Positions 1 to 8,200 of a stretch of DNA of 17,629 bases are shown piece by piece. The position numbers were made by a program, and so were the translations under genes. Location of the stretch: contig QMLK01000001.1 in the NCBI GenBank assembly GCA_003646705.1, forward strand, positions 1 through 17,629, given 5' to 3'. Each line of letters opens with the position of its first letter. The first letter of the stretch is position 1. Origin of the DNA: Deltaproteobacteria bacterium. GTDB lineage: Bacteria; Desulfobacterota; B13-G15. The notes beneath the pieces are model-generated. The model worked only from the letters and a program-made list of their open reading frames with translations. It had not been told where the DNA came from and ran no database searches.

Positions 1-1
1 C

Positions 2-274
2 CTCTACGTGCTGGATGAGCCCACCACGGGACTGCATTTTTCGGAGATAGTGACGCTGCTCGAGGTCCTGGACCGCCTCATCGAAGAGGGGGGATCGGTC
101 ATCGTCATCGAGCACAACCTGGAGGTGGTCAAGAACGCCGACTGGGTGATAGACCTGGGGCCTGAAGGAGGGGAGGGGGGCGGTGAGGTGGTGGCCATGG
201 GTCCCCCTGAGGAGGTGGCCCGTTCCGAGGGTTCGCGCACAGCCCCCTTCCTGAGGGAGGCCCTCGGCCCTTGA
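2..274 (+). CDS. uvrA: UvrA, excinuclease ABC subunit A (C-terminal 90 residues)
   Basis: This is the 3' end of uvrA; the start lies left of the window. UvrA is the damage-sensing ABC-type ATPase of nucleotide excision repair and loads UvrB at lesions in the cytoplasm. The fragment opens on the Walker B and D-loop of the second ATPase domain (LDEPTTGLH), followed by the H-loop ([14 protein letters not shown]) and the UvrA-typical [12 protein letters not shown] stretch, ending in an ordinary UvrA C-terminus ([11 protein letters not shown]). The [10 protein letters not shown]...IEHNLEV...[12 protein letters not shown] combination is diagnostic of UvrA among ABC proteins. The stop is TGA at 272-274. 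The following diadenylate cyclase gene starts 45 bases later on the same strand, apparently from its own promoter. Mfd, which recruits UvrA to stalled RNA polymerase, is encoded in the opposite-strand operon of this window. Confidence 0.97.
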   Translation, partial: LYVLDEPTTGLHFSEIVTLLEVLDRLIEEGGSVIVIEHNLEVVKNADWVIDLGPEGGEGGGEVVAMGPPEEVARSEGSRTAPFLREALGP

Positions 275-283
275 CCGTCTTCC

Positions 284-312
284 TTGTCCAGACCCTGAGG
301 GATTGTTAAATT
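284..312 (+). promoter_or_regulatory. Candidate promoter for the diadenylate cyclase gene (leaderless layout)
   Basis: A -35-like TTGTCC (284-289) is followed after 17 bases by TAAATT (307-312), four of six matches to the sigma-70 -10 consensus. The -10 ends only 7 bases before the ATG at 320, so transcription would begin at or next to the start codon. No Shine-Dalgarno sequence sits at normal distance. The elements are imperfect, so this is a candidate only. Confidence 0.4.
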
Positions 313-319
313 TTCTGCG

Positions 320-1225
320 ATGGAGGAGAAGGTCCAAAAGAGGGTCGAGGCGGGCGACGGCAGGCACCTGACCAAGACCATGCTCAAGACCGCCGTGGAG
401 CTCTCCAAGGAGCTCAAGGCCTCGGGGATATTGCTCTACACGGAGTTCCTCGCCGATCCCCAGGAGATAGGACAGTGGTTGGGGGAGAGGTCCCTCATCC
501 TGGCCACCCGAGACGGTGAGGTGGAGGAGGCCCTTCAACCCTTGGCCAAGGGATGGGTGAGGATCCCCCCTTTCGACTTCGGCCGGGCCGCCATGACGAA
601 GCTTGCCCTCCTGCTTGGCCTCTCCAAGGGCTTCATAAGGCCAGGGGATCGCCTCATATGCCTCTCCGGCTCCTTCCGCTACAAGACCCTGGACAGCATC
701 GTGGTGGTGGACGTGAGCAAGGAGCTGGAGATATTCTCCTCGGCCCAGTTGAGCCTCCTGGAGGACATAGGCAGACCTGAGGTCTTCGAGGCCGTCCTCG
801 GGATAGCCCTGGAGCTGGCCCGGGAGGGCAGGGAGGGACGGCCCGTAGGGACCATCTTCGTCCTGGGGGATCACGAGCGGGTGCTGCAGTTCTCGAGGCA
901 GATGATCATCAACCCCTTCGGCGGGCTACCCGAGGAGGAGCGCAACATCCTGGACCCCCATCTCAAGGAGAGCATCAAGGAGTTCGCCGCCATCGACGGG
1001 GCCTTCATCGTCAGGGACGACGGGGTCATCCTCTGTGCGGGCAGACACCTGGACGCCGCCGGCGAAGACCTGCAACTGCCCAAGGGGTGGGGTAGCCGTC
1101 ACTTGGCCGCGGCGGGCATAACCAACGTCACCAAGGCGGTGGCCATCGTGGTCTCGGAGTCCACCGGAGCGGTCAGGATCTTCAGCCGCGGAAAGTCCTT
1201 CATGGAGATCGAAAAGGAGGCCTAA
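320..1225 (+). CDS. dacZ: Diadenylate cyclase, DacZ-type (c-di-AMP synthase)
   Basis: This 301-residue cytoplasmic enzyme is predicted to condense two ATP into cyclic di-AMP. The C-terminal DAC (DisA_N) domain covers about residues 180-295 and shows both signature motifs: DGA at 226-228 (DGAFIVRDDGVIL) and the RHR-type motif as GSRHLAAAGIT at 258-268, with leucine at the third position of RHx, as in archaeal-type DacZ. Residues about 15-140 resemble the pyruvate-kinase C-terminal alpha/beta fold (LTKTMLKTAVELSKEL; later RPGDRLICLSG), the known DacZ arrangement. There are no membrane segments, which argues against CdaA/DacA, and no helix-hairpin-helix, which argues against DisA. The ATG at 320 lacks an SD sequence and lies 7 bases after a -10-like box. 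The stop overlaps that of the convergent TSUP gene. c-di-AMP commonly controls potassium uptake and osmotic balance; no target gene is seen nearby. Confidence 0.88.
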   Translation: MEEKVQKRVEAGDGRHLTKTMLKTAVELSKELKASGILLYTEFLADPQEIGQWLGERSLILATRDGEVEEALQPLAKGWVRIPPFDFGRAAMTKLALLLGLSKGFIRPGDRLICLSGSFRYKTLDSIVVVDVSKELEIFSSAQLSLLEDIGRPEVFEAVLGIALELAREGREGRPVGTIFVLGDHERVLQFSRQMIINPFGGLPEEERNILDPHLKESIKEFAAIDGAFIVRDDGVILCAGRHLDAAGEDLQLPKGWGSRHLAAAGITNVTKAVAIVVSESTGAVRIFSRGKSFMEIEKEA

Positions 1226-1569
1226 AAGAACATCTTCACCGCGATGGCCACAAGCACCACCGCGAAGATCTTCCGGAATACGTCCGTGGGGACGAACTCC
1301 AAGAGGTGAGCCCCCAGTTGGGCCCCTATGAAACCCCCTATCTCCAGGAGGAGCCCCCACCGCCACTGGACGTTCTGCAGGTGGGCATGGGCAGCCAGGG
1401 CCGAAAGGGCGATGATGGCGATGCCCACGAAGGTGGTGCCCACGGCCCTCTGGGCCTCAAAGCCCAGGAAGAGCAAAAGGGGCACCATCAAGGCGCCTCC
1501 TCCTAAGCCACAGAAGCTGCCGACCACTCCTACTGCGATCCCGATCAGGATGACGAGGTACCACTGCAT
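1222..1569 (-). CDS. Half-size TSUP (TauE/SafE) family membrane protein
   Basis: This 115-residue inner-membrane protein has about four hydrophobic segments (roughly residues 3-20, 32-60, 68-88 and 95-114). Near the N-terminus it carries the glycine-rich TauE/SafE signature GSFCGLGGGALMVP (17-30). TSUP proteins are usually around 250 residues with two homologous halves and export or import small organosulfur or sulfite-type anions or organic acids. This protein corresponds to a single half, so it would have to assemble as a dimer. It is not obviously truncated: it ends naturally (KMFF, then TAG), and the DNA beyond it codes for the convergent cyclase. The start is the ATG at 1569 with AAGGAGG six bases upstream, lying inside the end of pdxA (25-base overlap), so it is the last gene of the nth-mfd-pdxA operon. 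The substrate cannot be inferred. Confidence 0.85.
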   Translation of the reverse strand: MQWYLVILIGIAVGVVGSFCGLGGGALMVPLLLFLGFEAQRAVGTTFVGIAIIALSALAAHAHLQNVQWRWGLLLEIGGFIGAQLGAHLLEFVPTDVFRKIFAVVLVAIAVKMFF

Positions 1570-2546
1570 CTTCGCCTCCTTGCCAAATCGGCGGCCATCT
1601 CTATAGCCGATATCATGCTTGTGGGGTCCGCCAGTCCCTTGCCAGCTATGTCGTAAGCGGTCCCGTGGTCCACCGAGGTCCTTATGAAGGGAAGGCCCAG
1701 GGTGATGTTCACGCCTTCCCGGAAGTGCAACATCTTCAACGGTATGAGGCCCTGATCGTGGTATAGGGCCACCACAGCGTCCCAGCGCCCTTGGAGGGCG
1801 TGGTAAAAGAGGGTGTCGGCGGGGAAGGGGCCCTCTGCCCTTATCCCCCTCTCGGAGGCCCTCTTCAGGACGGGGAGGATGATCTCCTCCTCCTCTGCGC
1901 CGAGGAGTCCTCCTTCACCGGCATGGGGGTTGAGGGCTGCCACAGCCAGTTTCGGTTCCTCGATGCCGAAGAGCTCCCGCAAGGCCCTGTGGGTGACGGT
2001 GATGGTACAGAGGAGCCCCTCCGGGGTGATCCGACGGGGGACCTCAGAGAGGGGGATGTGGGTGGTGACCAGGGAGACCCGGAGGCGGGGGCCGGCCAGC
2101 ATCATGGCGTAGTCCTTAACCCCGGCCAGTTCCGCCAGGAGCTCCGTGTGGCCGTTCCAGGGGTGGCCAGCCATCCTCAAGGCCTCCTTGCTGATGGGGG
2201 CGGTGACCATAGCCTCAGCCTCCCCCTGGAGGAGGAGCTCGGCCGCCCTGACGATATACCTGTAGGCGGCCTCCCCTCCCTCCCGCCGAGGACGGCCAAA
2301 GGGGAGGGGACCTACGTCGCTCAAGGGTATGAGGTTGAGGACCCCTCGGGTGAAGTCCCCCTCCCGGGGGACGGCGACCTCCTTAACCCTGAAGGTGGTC
2401 CCCAGCAGGGGCTGCAAGGCCTCCAACACCTTGCGATCGCCCAAGACCACCGGCCGCGTCCTCTCCCCCACCTGCTGGCTGGCGAGGGCCTTCAGCACCA
2501 CCTCGGGCCCCACCCCTGTAGGGTCCCCCATGGTGATGAGCAGCAA
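1545..2546 (-). CDS. pdxA: 4-hydroxythreonine-4-phosphate dehydrogenase PdxA
   Basis: PdxA oxidises 4-phosphohydroxy-L-threonine with NAD in the DXP-dependent route to pyridoxal 5'-phosphate. Diagnostic motifs in order are ITMGDPTGVGPE at the N-terminus, NGHTELLAEL, the three metal-ligand histidines in TTHIPL, NPHAGEGGLLG and ALYHDQGLIPLK, and the C-terminal TSVDHGTAYDIAGKG. With the start chosen here (TTG at 2546, AGAGGA seven bases upstream) the protein has 333 residues, close to the family's usual 330, and begins just before ITMGDP. An in-frame ATG at 2606 would add 20 poorly conserved residues (MAEGGEEKG...) and overlap the SurA-like gene by 49 bases; it cannot be excluded. The C-terminus (RRRRCSGTSSS) is a non-conserved tail overlapping the TSUP gene. 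No PdxJ partner lies in this window. Confidence 0.95.
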   Translation of the reverse strand: MLLITMGDPTGVGPEVVLKALASQQVGERTRPVVLGDRKVLEALQPLLGTTFRVKEVAVPREGDFTRGVLNLIPLSDVGPLPFGRPRREGGEAAYRYIVRAAELLLQGEAEAMVTAPISKEALRMAGHPWNGHTELLAELAGVKDYAMMLAGPRLRVSLVTTHIPLSEVPRRITPEGLLCTITVTHRALRELFGIEEPKLAVAALNPHAGEGGLLGAEEEEIILPVLKRASERGIRAEGPFPADTLFYHALQGRWDAVVALYHDQGLIPLKMLHFREGVNITLGLPFIRTSVDHGTAYDIAGKGLADPTSMISAIEMAADLARRRRCSGTSSS

Positions 2547-2557
2547 GGGCCGATCCT

Positions 2558-3517
2558 CTATATCTTGCTCTGCACTCCTACCCTTTTCTTCGCCTCCTTC
2601 AGCCATTGTCGGTAACGCCTCTGCACTTCCTCCTTGTAGTAGTCCTCCATCACCCTCTTCCGCACCGCCTCAAAGGGCAGGGGCCGTTCTCCCTGCCGCT
2701 CCGTGAGCTTGAGGATGTGCAGTCCCATCGAGGACCTGACCACAGGACTTATCTCCCCGACCTCCATCTGGCTGATGACCTCCCAGAGCTGGGGGTCCAT
2801 CTCCTTGGCCGAAAGGTAGCCCATATCGCCCCCGTATTTGGCGGAGGGGTCCTCCGAATAGAGGGAGGCCACCTCCTCGAAGGCATGTCCCTGCTGGAGG
2901 GCCTCGACGATCCTCTCCATCTTCCTATGGGTCCTTTCCTCCTCGGCCTTGGAGGACCCCCTCGGCAGGGCCACGAAGATGTGGCTGACCCTCACCCGAA
3001 GGGGAACCAGGTAGCGCTCCTTGTGCTCTTCGTAATAGGCCAGGAGGTCTTCCTCGTCCATGGAGATCTTCGGCTTTATGAAGGCCTCCACCACCTTGGC
3101 CTTCCTCATCTGGGTCCTCAGGTAATGCTTGTAACTCTCGAGGGTGAAGCCCTGGGAGGCCAGCTCTTTGCTGAACTCCTCTGGGCTGAGGCGGTGCCTC
3201 TTTCGGAGTTGTTCGAGGACCTCCTCCACTTCCTTGTCCTTCACGTCTATGCCGATGCGCTTGGTCTCGCGCTCCAGGATCTCCTCCTCCACCAACCTCT
3301 CCCACACCTCTCTGTAGAAGGCCTCGAGCCTCAAGCGCTCCTCGAAGGGGTTACCCGCTCGGGGTCTTACCAAACCGAAGTGCCCAGCCGCCTCCTCGAG
3401 GTCGCTAAGGGTGAATACCTCGCCCCCTATGACCCCTACCACCCTCTCCATCACCTCAGTGCGGCCGAGGGACGGAAACAGCAGGGACAACAACAGCAGC
3501 AACACCAAGGCCCTCAT
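2558..3517 (-). CDS. SurA-like periplasmic chaperone / parvulin peptidyl-prolyl isomerase
   Basis: This 319-residue exported protein has a signal peptide (MRALVLLLLLSLLFPSLGRT), a SurA_N-type helical chaperone region (about 25-165; VVGVIGGEVFTLSDLEEA is typical of SurA) and one parvulin domain (about 173-275). Both parvulin histidines are present: H179 in VRVSHIFVAL and H267 in MGLHILKLTE, with GGDMGYLSAKEM between them. E. coli SurA has two parvulin domains; this protein has one, as in many non-enteric SurA homologues. It should help outer-membrane proteins fold in the periplasm. The start chosen is ATG 3517, which has AGGAGG directly upstream, overlaps the preceding stop as ATGA and begins a clean signal peptide. 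A longer frame reaching 3595 lies inside the upstream gene and lacks such a signal. It is the third parvulin-like gene in a row. Confidence 0.9.
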   Translation of the reverse strand: MRALVLLLLLSLLFPSLGRTEVMERVVGVIGGEVFTLSDLEEAAGHFGLVRPRAGNPFEERLRLEAFYREVWERLVEEEILERETKRIGIDVKDKEVEEVLEQLRKRHRLSPEEFSKELASQGFTLESYKHYLRTQMRKAKVVEAFIKPKISMDEEDLLAYYEEHKERYLVPLRVRVSHIFVALPRGSSKAEEERTHRKMERIVEALQQGHAFEEVASLYSEDPSAKYGGDMGYLSAKEMDPQLWEVISQMEVGEISPVVRSSMGLHILKLTERQGERPLPFEAVRKRVMEDYYKEEVQRRYRQWLKEAKKRVGVQSKI

Positions 3518-4368
3518 CCTCCTGCCTCCTGGAAGATCCTCTCGTTCACCTCTATGCGGACGCTCTGCCGCTGTTGCTCCAACCAGCGCCTCCACGCCTG
3601 CTGGAGCTTCTCGTACTCCAACCTCGCCTCCACTTCCCCCTTGACCTCCTCGTACTTCAGGGTCCTGCCCGCCCGCCGCTCCTCCACCAGGAAGATGTGA
3701 TAGCCGTAAGGGCTCTTCACGATCGGGCTGATCCTGCCCACCTTCAACTTGAAGACGACCTCGAACTCCTCGGGCACCTCCTCCCTCGATACAAAGCCGA
3801 GATATCCCCCTTGGGGGGCTTCAGGGGCTATGGAGCGGCGACGAGCCAGCTCGGGGAAGGAGGCCCCTCTTTTCAGCCGATTTCTCACCTCCTTGGCCTC
3901 TTGCAAGGACGCCAGGACGATCTGACGGACCTTCACCCTCTCGGGGAGGCGGAACTCCTCCTTGTGCTCCTCGTAATAGGCCTTGAGCTCCTCTTCCGAA
4001 GGGGGTGGTACCTCAGCAGCCATGCTCTCGAAGAGCTTGGCCCTGAGGAGGAGTTCCTTGACGTGTCCCTTGAGGTCCTCGCCCGCATCCTTCACCCCCT
4101 GCAGGAACTCCTGTACCTCTTGGTCCGAGACCTCCAACCCCCTTCTGTTGGCCTCTCGGAGAATGAGCATCCTCTCGATCAACTCCTCCACCAAGGCCGC
4201 CTTCAGTTCCCTCAGCTCCTGAGGGGGGAGGGCCTCCTCCCCGACCAAGGAACGGAGCTCCTTCTGGAACTCCTTCATGGACAGGGATAGCCCATCGACC
4301 TTTATGGCCACCTCCTCGCCCCCACACCCTAAGGCGAAGAGGAGGAGCAAGACGAGGAGGAACCTCAC
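3514..4368 (-). CDS. Parvulin-like (PpiC/SurA-type) foldase, probable lipoprotein
   Basis: This 284-residue predicted lipoprotein has the signal MRFLLVLLLLFALGC with the acylated cysteine at C15 (lipobox ALGC, slightly off consensus). An SurA_N-like helical region spans about 20-140, then a parvulin-type domain about 143-232 and a charged helical tail. The domain keeps GGYLGFVSREEVPEEFE and the second histidine (YGYHIFLVEE, H224), but the first active-site histidine of the family (RASHIL) is replaced: the strand reads VKVRQIVLAS with glutamine at 149. Isomerase activity is therefore doubtful and a holdase or chaperone role is likelier. The start is GTG at 4368 overlapping the preceding TGA (GTGA), with GGGGAGGGA upstream. 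It may assist outer-membrane biogenesis together with the SurA-like protein encoded next. Confidence 0.87.
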   Translation of the reverse strand: MRFLLVLLLLFALGCGGEEVAIKVDGLSLSMKEFQKELRSLVGEEALPPQELRELKAALVEELIERMLILREANRRGLEVSDQEVQEFLQGVKDAGEDLKGHVKELLLRAKLFESMAAEVPPPSEEELKAYYEEHKEEFRLPERVKVRQIVLASLQEAKEVRNRLKRGASFPELARRRSIAPEAPQGGYLGFVSREEVPEEFEVVFKLKVGRISPIVKSPYGYHIFLVEERRAGRTLKYEEVKGEVEARLEYEKLQQAWRRWLEQQRQSVRIEVNERIFQEAGG

Positions 4369-5228
4369 TTCTTCTGTCCCTCCCCTTCTAGGAGTTCCTC
4401 CCTGATGGTGACGCGGTACTTCTGCCGTAACTCCTTGAGGTGGGCCTCCAGGATCTCCTTTCTCTTCCTTTCGCGGAGCCTCTGACGGATCTCATCCCTC
4501 ACCTCATCGAGGGTCCTCTGACGGGCTTCTTGTCGGTCCTCCAAGCGGATGATGTGGTAACCGAAGGTGGTCTTCACTATGTCGCTCACCTCGCCGAGCT
4601 CCTTCAGGGAGAAGGCCGCTCGCTCAAATTCCTTCCCCACCTGCCCTCGTTCGATATAGCCGAGGTCCCCTCCCCGCTTGGCCGTGGGACTTATGGAGTA
4701 CCTCCTGGCCAGCTCAGCGAAGTCCTCCCCTTGGGCTATACGTCTCTTGATCTCCTCGGCCTCCTCGCGGGTCTTGACCACGATGTCCCGTACCCTTATC
4801 CGTTCGGGGATCTGGAACTTCTCCTTGTTCTCTTCGTAAAAGCGGCTTATCTCCTCCTCGGCCACCTCATCCTTGCCCCTGAAGAGGTCATCGAGGAAGG
4901 CCTCGAGGATCACGGCCTTTTTGCACCGTTCGATCCTCCTCAGGACCTCTTCCTCCTTGTCCATCCCCCTCTTGGAGGCCTCAAGGAGCAGCAGTTCCCT
5001 GTCCACAAGGTTCCGCAGGAACTCCTTCTTCGCCTCCGGCTCTATCAGCATGGGCTTCAGGAACTCGGGCAACTCCTCTATCTCCCGCTTGAACTCCTCC
5101 AAGGTGATAACCCTGTCCTCGATCTCGGCCAGGACCTCCTCGGACTTCGATCGAGGGGGGCCCTCCTCACAGGACCAGAGGAGGAAGAAGGATAACATCA
5201 GCCCCAAGATCCATCGTCTCCCTTTCAT
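4365..5228 (-). CDS. Parvulin-like (PpiC/SurA-type) foldase, probable lipoprotein
   Basis: This 287-residue paralogue of the next gene downstream has a basic N-terminus and hydrophobic core ending in a lipobox-like LLWSC (C20), so it is probably membrane-anchored on the periplasmic face. A helical SurA_N-like region (about 30-140) precedes a parvulin-type domain (about 143-232) with RRYSISPTAKRGGDLGYI and FGYHIIRLED (H225). The first catalytic histidine is absent here too: IRVRDIVVKT carries D148 where SH is usual. The C-terminus is a highly charged helix. ATG at 5228 overlaps the mfd stop (ATGA), so translation is coupled to mfd. Two successive lipoproteins sharing the same active-site loss, followed by an intact SurA-like protein, suggest duplication and specialisation. 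Confidence 0.87.
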   Translation of the reverse strand: MKGRRWILGLMLSFFLLWSCEEGPPRSKSEEVLAEIEDRVITLEEFKREIEELPEFLKPMLIEPEAKKEFLRNLVDRELLLLEASKRGMDKEEEVLRRIERCKKAVILEAFLDDLFRGKDEVAEEEISRFYEENKEKFQIPERIRVRDIVVKTREEAEEIKRRIAQGEDFAELARRYSISPTAKRGGDLGYIERGQVGKEFERAAFSLKELGEVSDIVKTTFGYHIIRLEDRQEARQRTLDEVRDEIRQRLRERKRKEILEAHLKELRQKYRVTIREELLEGEGQKK

Positions 5229-8200
5229 GTCCCACTCCTTTCCTCTCGCGCCATTATCTCACCTGCTGTGGCCCCTTGCAACAGCGCCTCGGCTTTCTCT
5301 GCGGCCTGCCGCCAATGGAGGCCGTCGTGGCGCAAGATCAGCTCCATGGTGGGGGTGAGGCGAAGGCGTTCTCCCTCCTTGCTCAGGATCTGCACCAACC
5401 GCTGGGGGTCTATGACGCCCGGGGCCATCTTCAGTCGCACCTCCCCCTCCCTGACCTCGAAGCGCCTCACCCGGTAACGCTGCAGCCTGACCTTTAGCCT
5501 TATGACTTCGAGGAGTTCTTCCACTTGAGGGGGCAAGGGACCGTAACGGTCCCGCAACTCTCCCCTGATCTCCTCCAGTGCTGCCTCGTCCTCCAGCATG
5601 GAGAGGCGCTTGTAGAAGAGGAGGCGCTGTGATTCGTCCTCGATGTAGTCATCGGGGATGTAGGCCTCAACGGGCACCTTTATCTCAGGGGTGATGCGTT
5701 CGGAGACCTCCTCGCCCTTTATCTCCCTGATGGCCTCCTCCAACATGGCGTTGTAGAGCTCAAGGCCTACGTCGGCGATGTGGCCTGACTGCCTGTGGCC
5801 CAACAGCGTCCCCGCCCCCCTTATCTCCAAGTCCCTCAAGGCAAGGCGGAACCCTGAGCCCAGCTCAGTCAGTTCCTGCAGGGCCCTGAGCCTCTTCAAG
5901 GCGTCCCGCGTGAGTTCCCCCCGAGGGGGGACGATGAGGTAGGCATAGGCCCTTCTGGCGGATCTCCCCACCCTGCCGCGGAGCTGATAGAGGTCGGCCA
6001 GCCCGAAGGCATCGGCCCGGTTTATCACAATGGTGTTGGCGTTGGGGATGTCGAGACCGGACTCGATTATGCTCGTACAGACCAGGACATCTATCTCCCC
6101 CCTGACGAAGCGCATCATCACCTCTTCGAGCTGTCGGCCCTTCATCTGACCATGGGCCACCTCTATCCTCACCTCCGGGACGATCCCCTGTAGCTTTTGG
6201 GCGACGCGGTCGATGTCCGCCACACGGTTGTGGACGAAGAAGACCTGCCCCCCTCGCCCTACCTCCCTGAGGATGGCCTCCCTGATGAGGTGGGGATCGA
6301 ACTGGATCACACGGGTCTTTATCGCCTGACGGTTGGGAGGAGGGGTATTTATGAGGCTCATCTCCCTTAGCCCCACCAGCGACATCTGTAGCGTCCGCGG
6401 GATGGGGGTAGCGGTCAGCGTGAGACAGTCCACGGTTCTCTTCAATTCCTTCAGCCTCTCCTTGTGGGCCACCCCGAACCGCTGTTCCTCGTCGATGATG
6501 AGGAGGCCCAGGTCCCTGAAGGCCACATCCCTCTGCAGCAACCTGTGAGTCCCTATGACCACGTCTACCTTCCCCTCCTTGAGCCCCTCGATGATCCTTC
6601 TCTGTTCCGCTGGGGGGCGGAAGCGGCTCAGGACCTCGACCACGATGGGATATCCTCGGAAGCGTTCACTGAAGGTGCGGTAGTGCTGCTCTGCCAGCAC
6701 GGTGGTGGGCACCAGCACCGCCACCTGTTTCCCGTCCATGACGGCCTTGAAGGTCGCCCTTACGGCCACCTCCGTCTTGCCGAAGCCCACGTCCCCACAG
6801 AGGAGGCGGTCCATAGGGGTGGGGGAGGACATGTCCTCGAGGACCTCCTCTATGGCCTCCCACTGGTCCGGTGTCTCCTCGTAGGGGAAGGTGGCCTCGA
6901 ACTCGCGGAAGATGGCATCGGGGGGGCTGAAGGAGAAGCCGGGCAGCGCCTTTCGCGCCGCATAGAGCTCCACCAGCTCCTTGGCGACCTCCTGAACGGC
7001 CCTTCTGGCCCTCCTCTTCGCCCTCCTCCAGGCGGTCCCCCCGAGGCGATCCAGCCGAGGGGGGGAGTCGCCTGGGCCCACATAGCGATGGACGAGGTTC
7101 AGCCTCTCGATGGGTACGTAGAGGCGGTCGCCGTCGGCGTACTCTATCAGGAGGAACTCGTTCCTGCCGCCCTCCACCTCGAGCTTCACCAGGCCCTTGT
7201 AGAGGCCGATGCCGTAGTCGACGTGGACCACGAAGTCCCCTGGCTTGAGGTCCTCGAAGTTGTAAAAGGCCGGGGGTTGCTTCGGGGTGGGGCCGGCTCG
7301 GGCCTTCTGGCCGAAGATCTCCTCCTCGGTGAGGAAGACCAAACCCTCGCGGGGCAGCAGAAAACCCCTTGAGAGATCCCCCTCCCTGACCATCACGTGA
7401 CGCCCCCTCTCCCCATGGCCCAAGGCCGCCTTGACGCCGTAATCCTCGAGGAGTTCGACCAGGCGCTGGGCTTGATGGCGATTGGAGGCCACAAGCTCCA
7501 CCTCCCACCCCTTGCCGAGCCAGTCCTTGAAACGAGAGACCAAGGCCTTGAACCCCTTCGCCTTGACCTCCTCCCTCAACCCATGGTGTAAGAAGGCCTC
7601 GACCTTCACCTCGGCCTTGGCCTCCCCTTTCAGGGTCCCGTCCAGCAGTATCCGCGGCCTCGCCGCCAAGGCCCCCATGACTTCAGCCGGGGACCGAAAG
7701 AGGGGGCGGTGGTCGTCCTTGAGGCCTCGATGGAGCTCCCCGAGGCGCTCCTCCACCTCCTCGGCCTCCACCAGGGCCACGGGGGCAGAGGGCAGGTAGT
7801 CCAACAGGGTCATCTCCCCCTGGAGTTTGGCCGGGGTGATGAGGACCTCCTGAAGCCCTTCCCTGGACCTCTGGCTCAGGGGATCGAAGGCCCGTATCGA
7901 TTCCACCTCTTCGTCGAAGAACTCGATCCGGATGGGCATATCCCTGTCAGGGGGGAAGAGGTCCAGGATGGCCCCCCTGACGCTCATCTCCCCCCTGGCC
8001 TCAACGGTCCTCACCCTCTCGTAGCCGGAGGCGATCAGGTCCTCTATGAGGCCTTCCCGATCGAGGACCTGCCCCACCTGCAGGCGCCGCTGGGCGGAAC
8101 GGAGGGCCTCAGGGGAGGGGACCCTCAGGGCCAGGCCCTCCGGGGTGGTGACGACGGCTTGGAGCCCTCCCCCCACCAGGGGACTCAAGACGTGCAGAAG

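Noticed and set aside
3518..3595. N-terminal extension of the SurA-like protein.
   Set aside because: It overlaps the upstream lipoprotein gene, lacks an SD, and would bury the signal peptide that starts at 3517.
2606..3700. Long plus-strand open frame opposite the parvulin genes.
   Set aside because: Antisense shadow of the purine-biased coding strand; Leu/His/Pro/Gly-rich with no domain, and the opposite strand holds clear families.
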